NCBI RefSeq assembly: GCF_023586525.1
Contig: NZ_CP097763.1
Span: 558,001-622,000, forward strand
Reading direction: 5' to 3'
Source of the DNA: Candidatus Blochmannia vicinus
Lineage (GTDB): Bacteria > Pseudomonadota > Gammaproteobacteria > Enterobacterales > Enterobacteriaceae
DNA length: 64,000 nucleotides
In this document: positions 1-10,564 of the stretch, piece by piece
How positions within the stretch are numbered: position 1 is the stretch's first letter
Layout of the letters: each line of letters starts with the position of its first letter
Translations under genes and position numbers: made by a program
The notes under the pieces: generated by a model
Seen by the model: the letters and a program-made list of their open reading frames with translations, nothing else
What the model was told of the DNA's origin: nothing
Databases searched by the model: none

Positions 1-551
1 AAATTTATCTGCAATAAACATTTTTATCTTATAATATAGACAATATATACAACATCTGAGTATGGCATGTATAATTTATAAATTCAATGTAATTATGAAA
101 ATCAGAAATACACGAGTATTTTTTGATATTTTATTTCTTTTTATTCGTATGTATGAAAATTTTTAAACTTTATTTAAATAGTTTCACATTCAGAATATCA
201 AATATATTAATAAAATCATTAGTTGTATGTTGCACTATATAATGTGTTTAAAACACATACATAACATGTAAATTTATGTAAATAAAAATTTATGCTTATC
301 CATGCAATTTTACTGTTTAAATATTTTCTATAAAATATTTATGTTAATCAACATGATTCATAGCATTAAATATACATTGCATGCAATTTATTCACATCTA
401 TTTTAATAGATTGTAAAATAATATAAATTAATCACTGTTGTTAAAACGGTTAAATATATATGTATACAACAATATATCTTCAATAAGAATAATATATTGT
501 CACGTTATTATTTGTATAATACGCCATCATTGTAATGAGATATAAATTATT
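1..551. other. Gene-free AT-rich stretch upstream of secA
   Basis: No convincing coding sequence on either strand. In E. coli the secretion-monitor gene secM and then lpxC lie just upstream of secA; no secM arrest peptide motif can be recognised here. A short inverted repeat (8-bp arms, 1-nt spacer) lies at 242-258. Promoters cannot be called reliably in sequence this rich in A and T. Confidence 0.7.
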
Positions 552-3284
552 ATGATAACACCATTTAAATTACTTACTAAAATTTTTAAAAATAGAAATG
601 AGCGAGCACTACATCGTATGCAAAAAGTGGTGGATATTATAAATTGTATGGAAAAAGACATAGAAAAGTTAAATGATAATCAACTCGCATCTAAAACTAA
701 CGAGTTTCGTGTATCTATTAAATCAGGTATAAAATGTGAAGAACTATTACCACAAACGTTTGCTGTAGTGCGTGAAGCTATCAAGAGGATATTTAATATA
801 CGTCTTTTTGATTCCCAATTATTGGGCGGAATAGTTTTAAACAATCGTTGTATCGCGGAAATGAAAACTGGAGAGGGAAAAACTTTAACCGCTACTTTAC
901 CCGCTTACTTAAACGCATTAAGCGGTAAAGGAGTACATATCGTTACAGTTAATAATTACTTAGCACATAGAGATGCAGTAAATAATAAACCATTATTTGA
1001 GTTTTTAGGCTTAACTGTTGGAATTAATTTACCAGAACAATCAGCATCTATGAAACGTGCTGCGTATGCAGCAGACATTACTTATGGAACAAATAATGAA
1101 TATGGCTTCGATTATTTGCGTGACAATATGGTTTTTGTTCCGGAAGAACGGGTACAACGAGGATTATATTATGCATTAGTAGATGAAGTAGATTCTATTT
1201 TGATTGATGAGGCTCGTACCCCATTGGTCATTTCCGGCCCATCAGATGATACTTCTTTACTATACTTAAAAATAAACGAATTGGTTTTTAGCATAATTCA
1301 ACAAAATAAAAAAAATGCAAACGATTTACAAAAAGAAGAATATTTCACAGTTGATGAAAAATCAAGACAAATTATATTAACTGAGCAAGGATTAGTATTG
1401 ATCGAACAATTATTAATTAAATCTGGGATCATGACTCAAGGTGAATCATTATATTCATCAGATAATATTATATTGATGCACCATGTTAACGCGGCGTTTC
1501 GTGCGCATATTTTATTCGCATGCGAAGTGGATTATCTTGTTAAAAATGGTGAAATACTGATTATTGATGAACATACAGGACGTGTGATGCCGGGTCGTCG
1601 ATGGTCAGATGGATTACACCAAGCAATAGAAGCTAAGGAACGAGTAACGGTTCAAAATGAGAATCAAACATTAGCTTCAATTACATTTCAAAATTATTTT
1701 CGTTTATATGAAAAATTATCTGGTATGACTGGAACTGCTCATACTGAAGCATTTGAGTTTCAATCTATCTATAAATTAGATACTATTGTTATACCAACTA
1801 ATCGTCCTATGATCCGTAACGATTTACCAGATGTGATTTATATGACAGAACGCGAAAAAATTGATGCTATTATTAATGATGTTAAAGATTGTGTTAAACG
1901 TAATCAGCCAGTTTTAGTAGGAACTATATCGATTGACAAATCTGAAATTATTTCTCGTGCTTTAAAACAAGCTGGAATCGTTCACAAAGTTTTAAATGCT
2001 AAGTTTCATTCTATAGAAGCAGATATCATAGCTCAAGCAGGACATCCTGGTGCAGTAACCATTGCTACAAATATGGCTGGTCGTGGAACTGATATTATGT
2101 TAGGAGGAAATTACCGCGCAGAAATCGCTGCATTGAATACAACGAATATATGTAAAATTTCAAAAATTAAATCTGCTTGGAAAAAACGTCATGATACAGT
2201 ATTAAAATCTGGAGGATTACATGTAATTGGTACTGAACGACATGAATCTCGTCGTATTGATAATCAACTGCGCGGACGATCTGGACGACAAGGTGATGTA
2301 GGTTCTTCTAGATTTTATTTATCAATGGAAGATTCGTTAATACGAATTTTTGCTTCTGATAGACTAGTGAATATGATGAAAAAATTAGGTATGAAACCTG
2401 GAGAAGCAATTGAACATCCATGGATCACTAAAGCTATTGCTCATGCCCAAAAAAAAGTAGAAAATCGCAATTTTGATGTTAGAAAACAATTATTAGAATA
2501 TGATGATGTAGCTAACGATCAACGTCGGGTTATTTATGAACAACGAGATAAATTATTAGACATGTCAGATATTGATGAGATTATAAGCAATATTCGTCAC
2601 GATGTTATTGACAAGTTATTTAATATTTATATTCCTTTACAAATCATAGAGGATAAAAATGATTTAATAAAATTAGAAGAATGTTTGAGAACTGATTTTT
2701 ATCTAATATTACCTCTTGTAGAATGGATAGATCTAGACCCTAAATTATATGAAGAAAAGGAAAGATTACGTCAACGTATATTGGACAATATGACTCAACA
2801 ATATGAGCATGCTAAAAAAAAAATAGGAATGAATATTGTACGTTCTTTTGAAAAAGGAGTTATGTTAAGAACATTTGATGTATTATGGAAGGAACATTTA
2901 TCATCAATGGATTACTTACGTCAAGGAATTCATTTAAGAGGATATGCGCAAAAAGATCCTAAACAGGAATATAAAAGAGAGTCATTTTCCATGTTTATTA
3001 AAATGCTAGATCATTTAAAATATGAAGTGATAAGTGAAATTAGTAAATTGGTGATGAAATCGTTTAATAAAAAAGAATCTGTTTTTTCAGAAAATAGCAA
3101 GTATAGTGAGATATGCTCTATTGATCCACAAGCAATTAATAGTAAATTACTGTCTATAGATTATTTTTTAAATACAAATACATTAATTAAAAATAAAGTG
3201 GTAGGCCGTAATGATTCTTGTCCTTGTGGATCTAATAAGAAATTCAAGGAATGTCATGGTAAAATTACGTGTAAGTATCATTGA
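552..3284 (+). CDS. secA: Protein translocase ATPase SecA
   Basis: SecA is the peripheral inner-membrane ATPase that drives preproteins through SecYEG. The 910-residue product (E. coli 901) is collinear with E. coli SecA throughout. The Walker A motif MKTGEGKT is at residues 104-111, a DEVD box lies near residue 212, and the conserved GRGTDI and [12 protein letters not shown] stretches are present. The C-terminal zinc-binding SEC-C motif is intact (C890, C892, C901, H902), so SecB and ribosome contacts may be retained. An A10 run at 2814-2823 is in frame here. The gene stands alone. An 8-bp stem with a 4-nt loop follows the stop at 3297-3316, too A+T-rich to call a terminator with confidence. 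E. coli-type SecM control appears absent. Confidence 0.98.
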   Translation: MITPFKLLTKIFKNRNERALHRMQKVVDIINCMEKDIEKLNDNQLASKTNEFRVSIKSGIKCEELLPQTFAVVREAIKRIFNIRLFDSQLLGGIVLNNRCIAEMKTGEGKTLTATLPAYLNALSGKGVHIVTVNNYLAHRDAVNNKPLFEFLGLTVGINLPEQSASMKRAAYAADITYGTNNEYGFDYLRDNMVFVPEERVQRGLYYALVDEVDSILIDEARTPLVISGPSDDTSLLYLKINELVFSIIQQNKKNANDLQKEEYFTVDEKSRQIILTEQGLVLIEQLLIKSGIMTQGESLYSSDNIILMHHVNAAFRAHILFACEVDYLVKNGEILIIDEHTGRVMPGRRWSDGLHQAIEAKERVTVQNENQTLASITFQNYFRLYEKLSGMTGTAHTEAFEFQSIYKLDTIVIPTNRPMIRNDLPDVIYMTEREKIDAIINDVKDCVKRNQPVLVGTISIDKSEIISRALKQAGIVHKVLNAKFHSIEADIIAQAGHPGAVTIATNMAGRGTDIMLGGNYRAEIAALNTTNICKISKIKSAWKKRHDTVLKSGGLHVIGTERHESRRIDNQLRGRSGRQGDVGSSRFYLSMEDSLIRIFASDRLVNMMKKLGMKPGEAIEHPWITKAIAHAQKKVENRNFDVRKQLLEYDDVANDQRRVIYEQRDKLLDMSDIDEIISNIRHDVIDKLFNIYIPLQIIEDKNDLIKLEECLRTDFYLILPLVEWIDLDPKLYEEKERLRQRILDNMTQQYEHAKKKIGMNIVRSFEKGVMLRTFDVLWKEHLSSMDYLRQGIHLRGYAQKDPKQEYKRESFSMFIKMLDHLKYEVISEISKLVMKSFNKKESVFSENSKYSEICSIDPQAINSKLLSIDYFLNTNTLIKNKVVGRNDSCPCGSNKKFKECHGKITCKYH

Positions 3285-3719
3285 TATATATAAATTACTT
3301 AAAATGATTTTTAAGTTGATTATTATAACAAACATGAAGTTATATGTTTTATCTAAAATAAAAAAATAATATTTGTAAATTATAAATAATACATGTTTAT
3401 AAGTGTACATGTAATATTAAAAAATAATTGTTTTACCTTAAATTTGTTTCCATCAAAGTAGATAAGTTAATGTTTTTAGGTATTCACGATTTTATCTTCG
3501 CACCGCAATGCTAATTAACATAAAAAATTATTTATTTTTAATTTTAACAATGGGTTTTATTGTTTGTGTGTATACAGTGTAGGTATGAAAACAATTATAA
3601 TGCTTATTTATGAAAGAAATTAATGTGAATAAAAAAAATTTTAATTATGATGACTACATCGTATATCATATGATAAATAAAGCATAATTTTGAAATTTTT
3701 CATAATAAAAACAATAGTT
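3285..3719. other. Gene-free stretch between secA and coaE
   Basis: The space between two convergent genes; no supported coding sequence. It holds a weak hairpin at 3297-3316 just past secA and a 12-bp palindrome (TATCATATGATA) near 3665. In E. coli mutT, yacG and zapD lie in this interval; I recognise no trace of them. Confidence 0.6.
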
Positions 3720-4336
3720 TTAGTGATTATTTTTTTTTATATTCATGTAATGTTTATGTAAGACCAAAATGCTTGAATCGATATCATCTGGATTTTTGTT
3801 GTTCTCAATAATATCATCGGCAAATTCGAGTCTGCGTTGACGAGATGCTTGTGATAATAAAATATTTTTCGCATATTGTTGACTAATTTTGTCTCTGTTA
3901 ATAATTCGATTCAATTGAATATCAGCACGAACATCTACTACTAATATTCGATCTGCAAATTTTTGTAAGTTATTTTCTATTAACAATGGAACGACCCATA
4001 ATATATAATATGATCTATTAAATAATAAATTTATAGTTTTTTGAGTTTCTTTTCGGATGATTGGATGTAACAATTTTTCAAGCCATTCTTTATCTTTAAG
4101 ATTAAAAAAAATTTTTTTTTTAATATAGATCGATTTAACGAGCCGTTGGAAAACAACACGCTTGACCCAAAATATTTGGTTATCATGTGTAAAGCAATAC
4201 TTCCAGGTTGTGTGACTGTTCTAGAAATAAAATCCGAATCTATTACGGATATTTTTTCTGATAAATCAGAAAATTTTTTTGCGACAACACTTTTCCCAGA
4301 ACAAATCCCTCCGGTTAACGCAATAACACAAGACAT
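3720..4336 (-). pseudogene. coaE: Dephospho-CoA kinase CoaE, reading frame broken at a poly(A) tract
   Basis: CoaE phosphorylates dephospho-CoA in the last step of coenzyme A synthesis. The amino-terminal part (4336 down to about 4112) begins MSCVIALTGG and carries the P-loop GGICSGKS. The carboxy-terminal part continues in another frame with LLHPIIRKETQ, YILWVVPLL and the DxxR-type end of the family. The frames meet at ten A (minus strand; 4112-4121). Adding one A gives LKKKIFFNLKDKEWL, which aligns without a gap to E. coli and makes a 205-residue protein (E. coli 206). The rest shows no decay, so the gene is probably rescued by polymerase slippage or the indel is very recent. A sequencing error is the alternative. 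Confidence 0.85.
4112..4121 (-). repeat. A10 homopolymer at the coaE frame break
   Basis: Ten T on the plus strand, read as ten A in the coaE message and followed by eight T. Eleven A would restore one open frame. It marks the exact point where the two halves of coaE lose register. Confidence 0.9.
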
Positions 4337-4772
4337 AATACATTTTCATTAAATTAAATTTTTGTTTCTATAAAAAATATGGTTTTTAAGAATTATAAAA
4401 AATTAATATTATAATTTTCTCGTGTAAATATTTAGTAAAATTATATACAATGCTATTATTATTTATGACAAAAATCATAACGTTATTATAAACACTCAAG
4501 TAATATCAATATAATACACGATTTTTAAACAGTTATCAATATTTATTGGTTTCTATAATCATCTGTGCGCTTTAAGAATAATCAACTATTATAATAAGAT
4601 TAAAAAGATTACTTAATAAGATCTATTATATTGTATTTGATAAAATATTATTTTATTAATTTTTTTATTCATTATATGTTTGTAATATTAGTAAATGTTA
4701 TTTTTAATAATTAAATTTTAATGCATATTGATGTAAATTTGTTTTATAATATATAAAATCAGGAGTAAGTAT
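4337..4772. other. Gene-free stretch between coaE and dksA
   Basis: The upstream space of two divergent genes, very A+T-rich and without a supported gene. By comparison with E. coli gene order it is one junction of the inverted dksA-aceE block. An AGGAG ribosome-binding site for dksA closes the interval. Confidence 0.6.
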
Positions 4773-5240
4773 ATGCCGATAAAATCATCAAACCGTAGTA
4801 ACAAGTATTCTTCTTTAAATGTATTAATAATTGCCGGGGTAACGCCATACCAACGCAAGCCTAATGAAGAATATATGAGTTACGATCAACTATTACATTT
4901 TAAACGCATCCTTGAAACGTGGAAAAATCAACTTAAATATAATTTAGAGTATTCTACGTTATGCGTACAAAATCAGGAATCTGTCAATTTTCCAGATCCA
5001 GTAGATAGAGCTACACAAGAAGAAGAATTTAATATTAAATTACGTAATCGAGATAGAGAACGTAGACTTATTGAAAAAATTGAAAAAACTTTAAAAAAAA
5101 TAGATACAAATGAATTTGGATTTTGTGCTTCATGTGATGTAGAAATCGGAATCCGCAGATTGGAAGCTCGACCAACAGCTGACTTATGTATTGATTGCAA
5201 AACTTTAGAAGAAATTAAAGAAAAACAAATGACTGGATAA
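4773..5240 (+). CDS. dksA: RNA polymerase-binding transcription factor DksA
   Basis: DksA enters the RNA polymerase secondary channel and, with ppGpp, adjusts rRNA and amino-acid promoter activity. The product is 155 residues (E. coli 151). The coiled-coil tip motif DPVDRA is present, followed by the long conserved run from [19 protein letters not shown], and four zinc-finger cysteines lie at 118, 121, 139 and 142. The start is supported by AGGAG about 8 nt upstream. It is one of few global regulators visible in the window. Whether ppGpp synthesis remains cannot be seen here. folK follows on the same strand after about 125 bp; in E. coli pcnB and gluQ lie between them and are missing here. 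Confidence 0.97.
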   Translation: MPIKSSNRSNKYSSLNVLIIAGVTPYQRKPNEEYMSYDQLLHFKRILETWKNQLKYNLEYSTLCVQNQESVNFPDPVDRATQEEEFNIKLRNRDRERRLIEKIEKTLKKIDTNEFGFCASCDVEIGIRRLEARPTADLCIDCKTLEEIKEKQMTG

Positions 5241-5366
5241 ATTATCATAGTAACAATTAACCTTTATTGGTATCATATCATTATATGAAGATATAATTAG
5301 AAATTAGTTTTTAATAATTTATACACAGGTTTTATTATGATAATTAATCACAGGATATATGATTAA

Positions 5367-5858
5367 ATGGAACGTGTCTGGATAGGATTAGGCAGTAATA
5401 TGTCAAATCCTAAAAAACAAGCTGATAAAGCTATGTGGTCTCTTTCTAACCTTCCAGCGACCAAACTTATAGCTTTTTCATCCTATTATCGTAGTCGACC
5501 ATTAGGGCATAAAAATCAGCCTGATTTTCTAAATGCAATAATAATATTAGACACCAATCTTTCTCCTAAATCGTTGTTAAGTCACATCCAATATATTGAA
5601 AAAAAACAAGGTCGTGTTCGATTACATAATTCTCTTTTGTGGCAATCACGCACACTAGATCTAGATATTTTATTATTTGGACAGCATAATATACATACCT
5701 CTGAATTAATAATACCACATTATGATATATACAATCGAGAATTTATAATTTATCCATTAATTGAATTGGATAATCATTTAATTTTTCCTAATGGAAAAAT
5801 TATAACAGATATTGCTAAAACTGTTCCTGAAAATGGTTTAGATTTTTGGAAAAAATAA
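5367..5858 (+). CDS. folK: 2-amino-4-hydroxy-6-hydroxymethyldihydropteridine pyrophosphokinase
   Basis: HPPK transfers pyrophosphate from ATP to 6-hydroxymethyl-7,8-dihydropterin in folate synthesis. The 163-residue product (E. coli 159) begins with the family opening (WIGLGSNM). It contains the substrate and ATP loop residues PLGHKNQPDFLNA, the QGRVR stretch and the metal-binding segment RTLDLDILLFG. Downstream E. coli has panB, panC and panD; here a 1.8-kb gene-free region follows, suggesting loss of the pantothenate genes at this locus. Confidence 0.96.
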   Translation: MERVWIGLGSNMSNPKKQADKAMWSLSNLPATKLIAFSSYYRSRPLGHKNQPDFLNAIIILDTNLSPKSLLSHIQYIEKKQGRVRLHNSLLWQSRTLDLDILLFGQHNIHTSELIIPHYDIYNREFIIYPLIELDNHLIFPNGKIITDIAKTVPENGLDFWKK

Positions 5859-7669
5859 AATATTTAAATTATTGTTATCTACAACAACTCATATGGTATG
5901 AGGGGGTTATTATTTATTTTAAAAATAAATTATACGTATATATGTAATTAATTGTTTATAATGAAATTAAAAAATATTGATGAATTTGTTTGTTTAATTA
6001 TGAATATATTAACCTAACCATCTAAAATTTGATCTATAACAAATTCTTTGTTATTTATTTTTGTTTATCTTAATTAAAATTATATACAACAAAATTGTTC
6101 TGCTATGTTTAATAATTATCTGGTAATTGTTATCATTTGTAACGATTTCTACAAATGAAATGGATTTCAGATACTGTTGTTCTAAAAAATTGAGAAAAAT
6201 CTACAATTGAGACGCAAATAATAAAATTAACAATATTAAATAGCACGTATTTACTATATAGATATAACGATATTTATATATTTCTACATAAATGTGATGA
6301 TATATTTTTTATTGATTAAAATATTTATTTTTTATTATTATAAATATACTTTTTAGTGATTAAATGAGTTAATTGTTATGAAATAAGTACTATATCAGTT
6401 TTTTAATAATAAATACTGCACAAATAATTCATTACATTTTTACTAAAAATAATTTCTGTAAAATATTTTAATACTAATAATCATTTGGAGGATATTATTA
6501 TGAGGAACCCTAATATCATTAATTAAAAAATTAAAATTATTTTATGATTGCAGTTAAAAACGTACTATCATAAGCATAAAATTCTGTCTATATATTTAAC
6601 AATTTTAAATTATTTTTTCATTGTTAAGTTTGATGACTTTTATGTTTTTAAAAATATCTATAAAACACTTAATTTTTTAGATATTTATATAAATATAAGA
6701 TTAATTTAATGATTTTATATAAATTTATTATTGAATATAAATTATTCTATTTTATTAAAAAAATAATACTAATAACACAAAACAATTCTAATTTAAAAAT
6801 TTCTTTTAAATATCTATAGACAAGAAACACATGAACTTGATAGTAACTCTCAATATAAATAACATAAGGGTTATTATTAATTTATACAGTAAATATATTT
6901 CCTAAATATTTTATTTATAACTATAAAATAAAGATTTTATTTTCAAATTATAATGATGTATTTTATTATTCTGAATAGATCAGAAAATACAATTAATATT
7001 TATATTAAAATTGAAAATATATCTAATTATTCTAAATTAAATTGCGTGATTAATATATATATATATGAAATTTAGATATTCCAAATTCTTTAATTTGTTC
7101 CTAATATTACAAGATACTAATAATATAATTTAGTATTTTGTTATAATTAATATTTTTTATTTATATACAACACAATATTTTTAGATTAATTTTTAATTAG
7201 ATATTTACAATTATACCACTAATTTTTATATTAGGACATATTTCTATTTTTATAAAAAATTAAATATCTCAAATAATAAAAATATTAAACTTCTAATTTT
7301 AATTAATTAATAGTTACAAGTTAATCATACCCTTAAATTAATTAATTAAAAAAATATAATATAAATCCACTGCACATCCATAACGTTTGCAATTATATAT
7401 ATAAATATACGATATTTAACAAATGAATATTATTAGACTAATATTATTAGTTTAAATATCTTATTATTATCAAATAAAATACATTATATTAAATCAACAA
7501 TATAAATTTTAACGACATATACTTATAAATATTTTAAACATTTATTTAGTTTATAGAAATTATGTAGTATATGAAATACTAGCGCTTATATACTTGAATA
7601 ATTTAAAGAAACTATATATCAATGTAGCATTATTTTAAATTAATTTATTTACAACTATATAAAATTTTG
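5859..7669. other. 1.8-kb gene-free region between folK and lpd
   Basis: The longest non-coding stretch in the window, almost entirely A and T, with frequent stops in all frames. Gene order suggests it is the graveyard of genes lost between folK and lpd (panBCD and others). Visible structure: an 8-bp inverted repeat near 6007-6026, a 9-bp inverted repeat near 6132-6158, and an isolated strong ribosome-binding site plus ATG at 6486-6502 opening an 8-codon frame. No tRNA or known RNA gene was recognised. Confidence 0.7.
6486..6526 (+). other. Orphan ribosome-binding site and 8-codon reading frame
   Basis: TTGGAGGA at 6485-6492 lies 7 nt before an ATG at 6500, which opens an 8-codon frame (MRNPNIIN) ending at TAA 6524-6526. 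It is the best Shine-Dalgarno match in any long spacer of the window. It may be the surviving start of a deleted gene. A leader peptide is less likely because the next plus-strand gene is 8 kb away. Confidence 0.35.
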
Positions 7670-9094
7670 TTATGTTCGTGTGTTTATATTAGGTAAATCA
7701 GTAACCGATCCATCATAAATAGATGCTGCTAATGCTATTGATTCATATAAAGTTGGATGAGCATGAATAGTTAAAGTAATATCTTCCGCATCACACCCCA
7801 TTTCAATAGCTAATGCGACTTCCCCTAATATTTCACTGGCGTACGTACCTAAAATTGATCCTCCTATAATTCTATTTGTTTTTTTGTCAAAAATCAATTT
7901 AGTCATACCTTCTTTACAATCCTCAGTAATTGCTCGGCCTGATGCCATCCAAGGGAAAACAGTGACTTTATAATCTATATTTTTTGCTCGAGCATCTTTT
8001 TCGGTGTAGCCAACCCATGCTATCTCTGGATCAGTATATATAATAGATGGAATTATTATTGGATCAAAATAACGTTTTTTACCAGCTATAACTTCTGCTG
8101 CTACACGTCCTTCATGAATACTTTTGTGCGCTAACATTGGGTGTCCGATAACATCGCCAATAGCAAAAATATGTTTTACATTAGTACGCATTTGTTGATC
8201 TACGGGAATAAAACCATATTCATCTACATTTACTCCTGCGTTTTCAATGTTCAACGTATTGCCGTTCGGAGCACGCCCAATTGCTACTAATAATACGTCA
8301 TAACGTCTAATATTTTTTAATGAAGTTTGGTTGTTTTCCATAGTAACATAAATACCATCTTTTTTAGCTTCTATTACGTTTACCGTAGTATTTAAAATCA
8401 AATTAATATTCCTACTTATTATTTTAGAAAAAAGATTAATAATATCTTCATCTAAAATTGGTACAATTTGATTGTATACTTCTACTATATCAATTTCTGA
8501 TCCAAACGCATGATATATTGTTGCTATTTCTAATCCTATAGCTCCAGAACCTATGATTAGTAAACGCTTAGGTATTGATTGTAAAGATAGAGCATCAGTT
8601 GAGTTCCAAATACGATTATCATTAGGAGCAAACGGTAAGGACACAGCATGAGATCCTGCTGCTATTATGGCATAATCAAATGTTATTTCTAAAGTTATTT
8701 GATTGTTTTTAACTTGAATAGTATTTTTATCAATAAATTTACCAATGCCATTAATTACTTTGACATTGCGTGCTTTTGCCATAGTACCTAAGCTGTTCGA
8801 TAGCTGAGTGATGATTTTATTTTTCCAAGAACGCATTTTTTCAATATCAATGTTTACTTCTGCTGATGTAAGAATACCGTATTTATCTAAATGTTTTTTT
8901 GTTTTAATTAACTTAGCAATATGTAATAATGTTTTAGAAGGAATGCAGCCAACATTAAGACATACTCCGCCTAAAATGGGGTAACGTTCTACTATGATAG
9001 TATCCATTCCTAAATCAGCGCAGCGAAAAGCTGCAGAATAACCTCCTGGTCCTGCGCCCAAAACAAGAATTTGAGTTTTTAGTTGCATATGCAT
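7670..9094 (-). CDS. lpd: Dihydrolipoyl dehydrogenase (E3)
   Basis: Lpd reoxidises dihydrolipoamide on AceF, passing electrons through FAD to NAD. The 474-residue product equals the E. coli length. The FAD fold GAGPGGYS is at residues 13-20, the redox-active pair CLNVGC is at C45 and C50, a second nucleotide-binding site IGSGAIGLE is present, and the catalytic dyad is H446/E451 in HPTLYES. It is the last gene of aceE-aceF-lpd, separated from aceF by 163 bp, so it may also have its own promoter as in E. coli. An alternative start two codons inside (second ATG) is possible. Confidence 0.98.
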   Translation of the reverse strand: MHMQLKTQILVLGAGPGGYSAAFRCADLGMDTIIVERYPILGGVCLNVGCIPSKTLLHIAKLIKTKKHLDKYGILTSAEVNIDIEKMRSWKNKIITQLSNSLGTMAKARNVKVINGIGKFIDKNTIQVKNNQITLEITFDYAIIAAGSHAVSLPFAPNDNRIWNSTDALSLQSIPKRLLIIGSGAIGLEIATIYHAFGSEIDIVEVYNQIVPILDEDIINLFSKIISRNINLILNTTVNVIEAKKDGIYVTMENNQTSLKNIRRYDVLLVAIGRAPNGNTLNIENAGVNVDEYGFIPVDQQMRTNVKHIFAIGDVIGHPMLAHKSIHEGRVAAEVIAGKKRYFDPIIIPSIIYTDPEIAWVGYTEKDARAKNIDYKVTVFPWMASGRAITEDCKEGMTKLIFDKKTNRIIGGSILGTYASEILGEVALAIEMGCDAEDITLTIHAHPTLYESIALAASIYDGSVTDLPNINTRT

Positions 9095-9257
9095 AGCCGC
9101 TTCTCTTTTACCCCTCAGATTTTAATTAAAACTACAAACTAGTATATCTAATTTGATTAAATATGTATTTATCTATTATGTTTAATCTATATCTGATAAT
9201 AACACATACGTTTATATTTTTATGTAATAGAATCATCGCATTTATGTCATCACCAAT

Positions 9258-10556
9258 TTACATAAATAATAATCGCATATCAGAAATTATTCTATTAATA
9301 AGTGTTATAAATCGAGCGCCATCTGCGCCATTAATAACACGATGATCGTATGATAACGATAAAGGCAAAATTAAACGCGGAACAAATTTCTTTCCAGTCC
9401 AAATTGGTTTTGTAAAAGACTTAGACATACCTAAAATAGCTACTTCTGGAGCATTAATAATAGGAGTAAAAGCTGTGCCTCCTATACCTCCTAGGTTAGA
9501 TATAGTAAAACTTCCTCCCTGCATATCAGAAGGAATCAATTGATTTCCAGAACGCGCTCTTTTTGAGAGCTCTGTTAACTCTTGTGATAATAAAATTATA
9601 CCTTTTTTATTTACATCACGTAAAACAGGTACTAATAATCCTTTAGAAGTATCTACTGCTATACCAATATTAATATATTTTTTTAAAATTAGCGTCTGAC
9701 TATCTTGAGATAAAGAACTATTAAATCGTGGTAATTCCTCTAATGCTTTTGAAACTGCTTTTAAAACAAAAACTAGCAGTGTAATTTTACAATTTATTTT
9801 TTTCTTTTCAATTTCGAGATTTTGTTGCTTTCTAAAATTCTCTAAATCAGTAATGTCAACTTCATCAAATTGTGTTACATGAGGAAGCATTATCCAATTT
9901 CTTTGTAGGTTTGTAGCAGAAATTTTCTGTATTTTACTTAACGTTACAGTTGTAGTATTGCCAAATTTACTGAAATCTATTTTTGGCCAAGATTGTATAG
10001 ATACTAATTGATTAGATTGCATAGATGACATACAGTTTATATGATGCATTGATATATTGTTCATATAATCTTGAATATCTTCCTTTAAGATACGTCCTTT
10101 ACGACCACTACCCTTTACTTTTGATAAATCTATTCCGCATATGCGAGCTATATGACGTACTAATGGAGTAGCATGTATCGTGGTGGTGATATCGAGTTTA
10201 GAATAGATACTGCGATTTGTCGTATTACTACATATAACTCTTTTTTTTGTATCATTAGTTTCTGAAAAACGAGAAGAAACAATATTTTTTTGATCATTAA
10301 AAGACGATGCATTAGTACTGTTTTGTATATCAAGTAATAAAATTAAAGATCCTGTATGTACTTTATCTCCAACATGGACATGAATTATAGTAACAATACC
10401 AGAACAAGGAGCTGGTATTTCCATAGAAGATTTGTCACCTTCTATAATAATAAGTGGTTGGTTAATACTAATTTTGTCTCCAATTTTGACCATTACTTCT
10501 GTAACTTCTAATTCATCATCACCAATATTTGGTACATTAACTTCGATTGCCTTCAT
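9258..10556 (-). CDS. aceF: Dihydrolipoyl acetyltransferase (E2) with a single lipoyl domain
   Basis: AceF forms the core of pyruvate dehydrogenase, carrying acetyl groups on lipoyl-lysine to CoA. The product is 432 residues against 630 in E. coli because only one lipoyl domain is present (residues 1-77, lipoyl lysine K42 in EGDKSSMEIP), where E. coli has three. The peripheral-subunit-binding domain is at about 129-165, and the catalytic domain ends with DHRVINGADG, catalytic histidine H405. The linkers are Ser/Thr/Asn-rich rather than Ala/Pro-rich. The start has AGGAGG 4 nt upstream and lies 8 bp after aceE. One lipoyl domain is enough for activity in many bacteria. Confidence 0.97.
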   Translation of the reverse strand: MKAIEVNVPNIGDDELEVTEVMVKIGDKISINQPLIIIEGDKSSMEIPAPCSGIVTIIHVHVGDKVHTGSLILLLDIQNSTNASSFNDQKNIVSSRFSETNDTKKRVICSNTTNRSIYSKLDITTTIHATPLVRHIARICGIDLSKVKGSGRKGRILKEDIQDYMNNISMHHINCMSSMQSNQLVSIQSWPKIDFSKFGNTTTVTLSKIQKISATNLQRNWIMLPHVTQFDEVDITDLENFRKQQNLEIEKKKINCKITLLVFVLKAVSKALEELPRFNSSLSQDSQTLILKKYINIGIAVDTSKGLLVPVLRDVNKKGIILLSQELTELSKRARSGNQLIPSDMQGGSFTISNLGGIGGTAFTPIINAPEVAILGMSKSFTKPIWTGKKFVPRLILPLSLSYDHRVINGADGARFITLINRIISDMRLLFM

Positions 10557-10564
10557 GCTACCTC

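Noticed and set aside
1..20. Possible start (ATG on the minus strand at 20) of a gene running off the left edge
   Set aside because: Only seven codons are visible, with no ribosome-binding site and no recognisable protein.
2814..2823. A10 tract in secA as another frame break
   Set aside because: The frame is intact on both sides; it is a possible slippage site but there is no disruption.
3297..3316. Terminator after secA
   Set aside because: 8-bp stem of mostly A-T pairs without a T-run; noted under the spacer only.
3183..3410. 75-codon minus-strand frame at the end of secA
   Set aside because: Shadow of the conserved SEC-C coding region plus A+T-rich spacer.
4146..4352. 68-codon plus-strand frame across coaE
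   Set aside because: It is antisense to the conserved P-loop part of coaE; no similarity of its own.
5859..7669. Hidden RNA gene or CRISPR in the long spacer
   Set aside because: No tRNA-like T-loop, no repeated units and no GC-rich structured segment found by eye.
9163..9345. 60-codon plus-strand frame between lpd and aceF
   Set aside because: Hydrophobic low-complexity translation, overlaps the conserved 3' end of aceF on the other strand.
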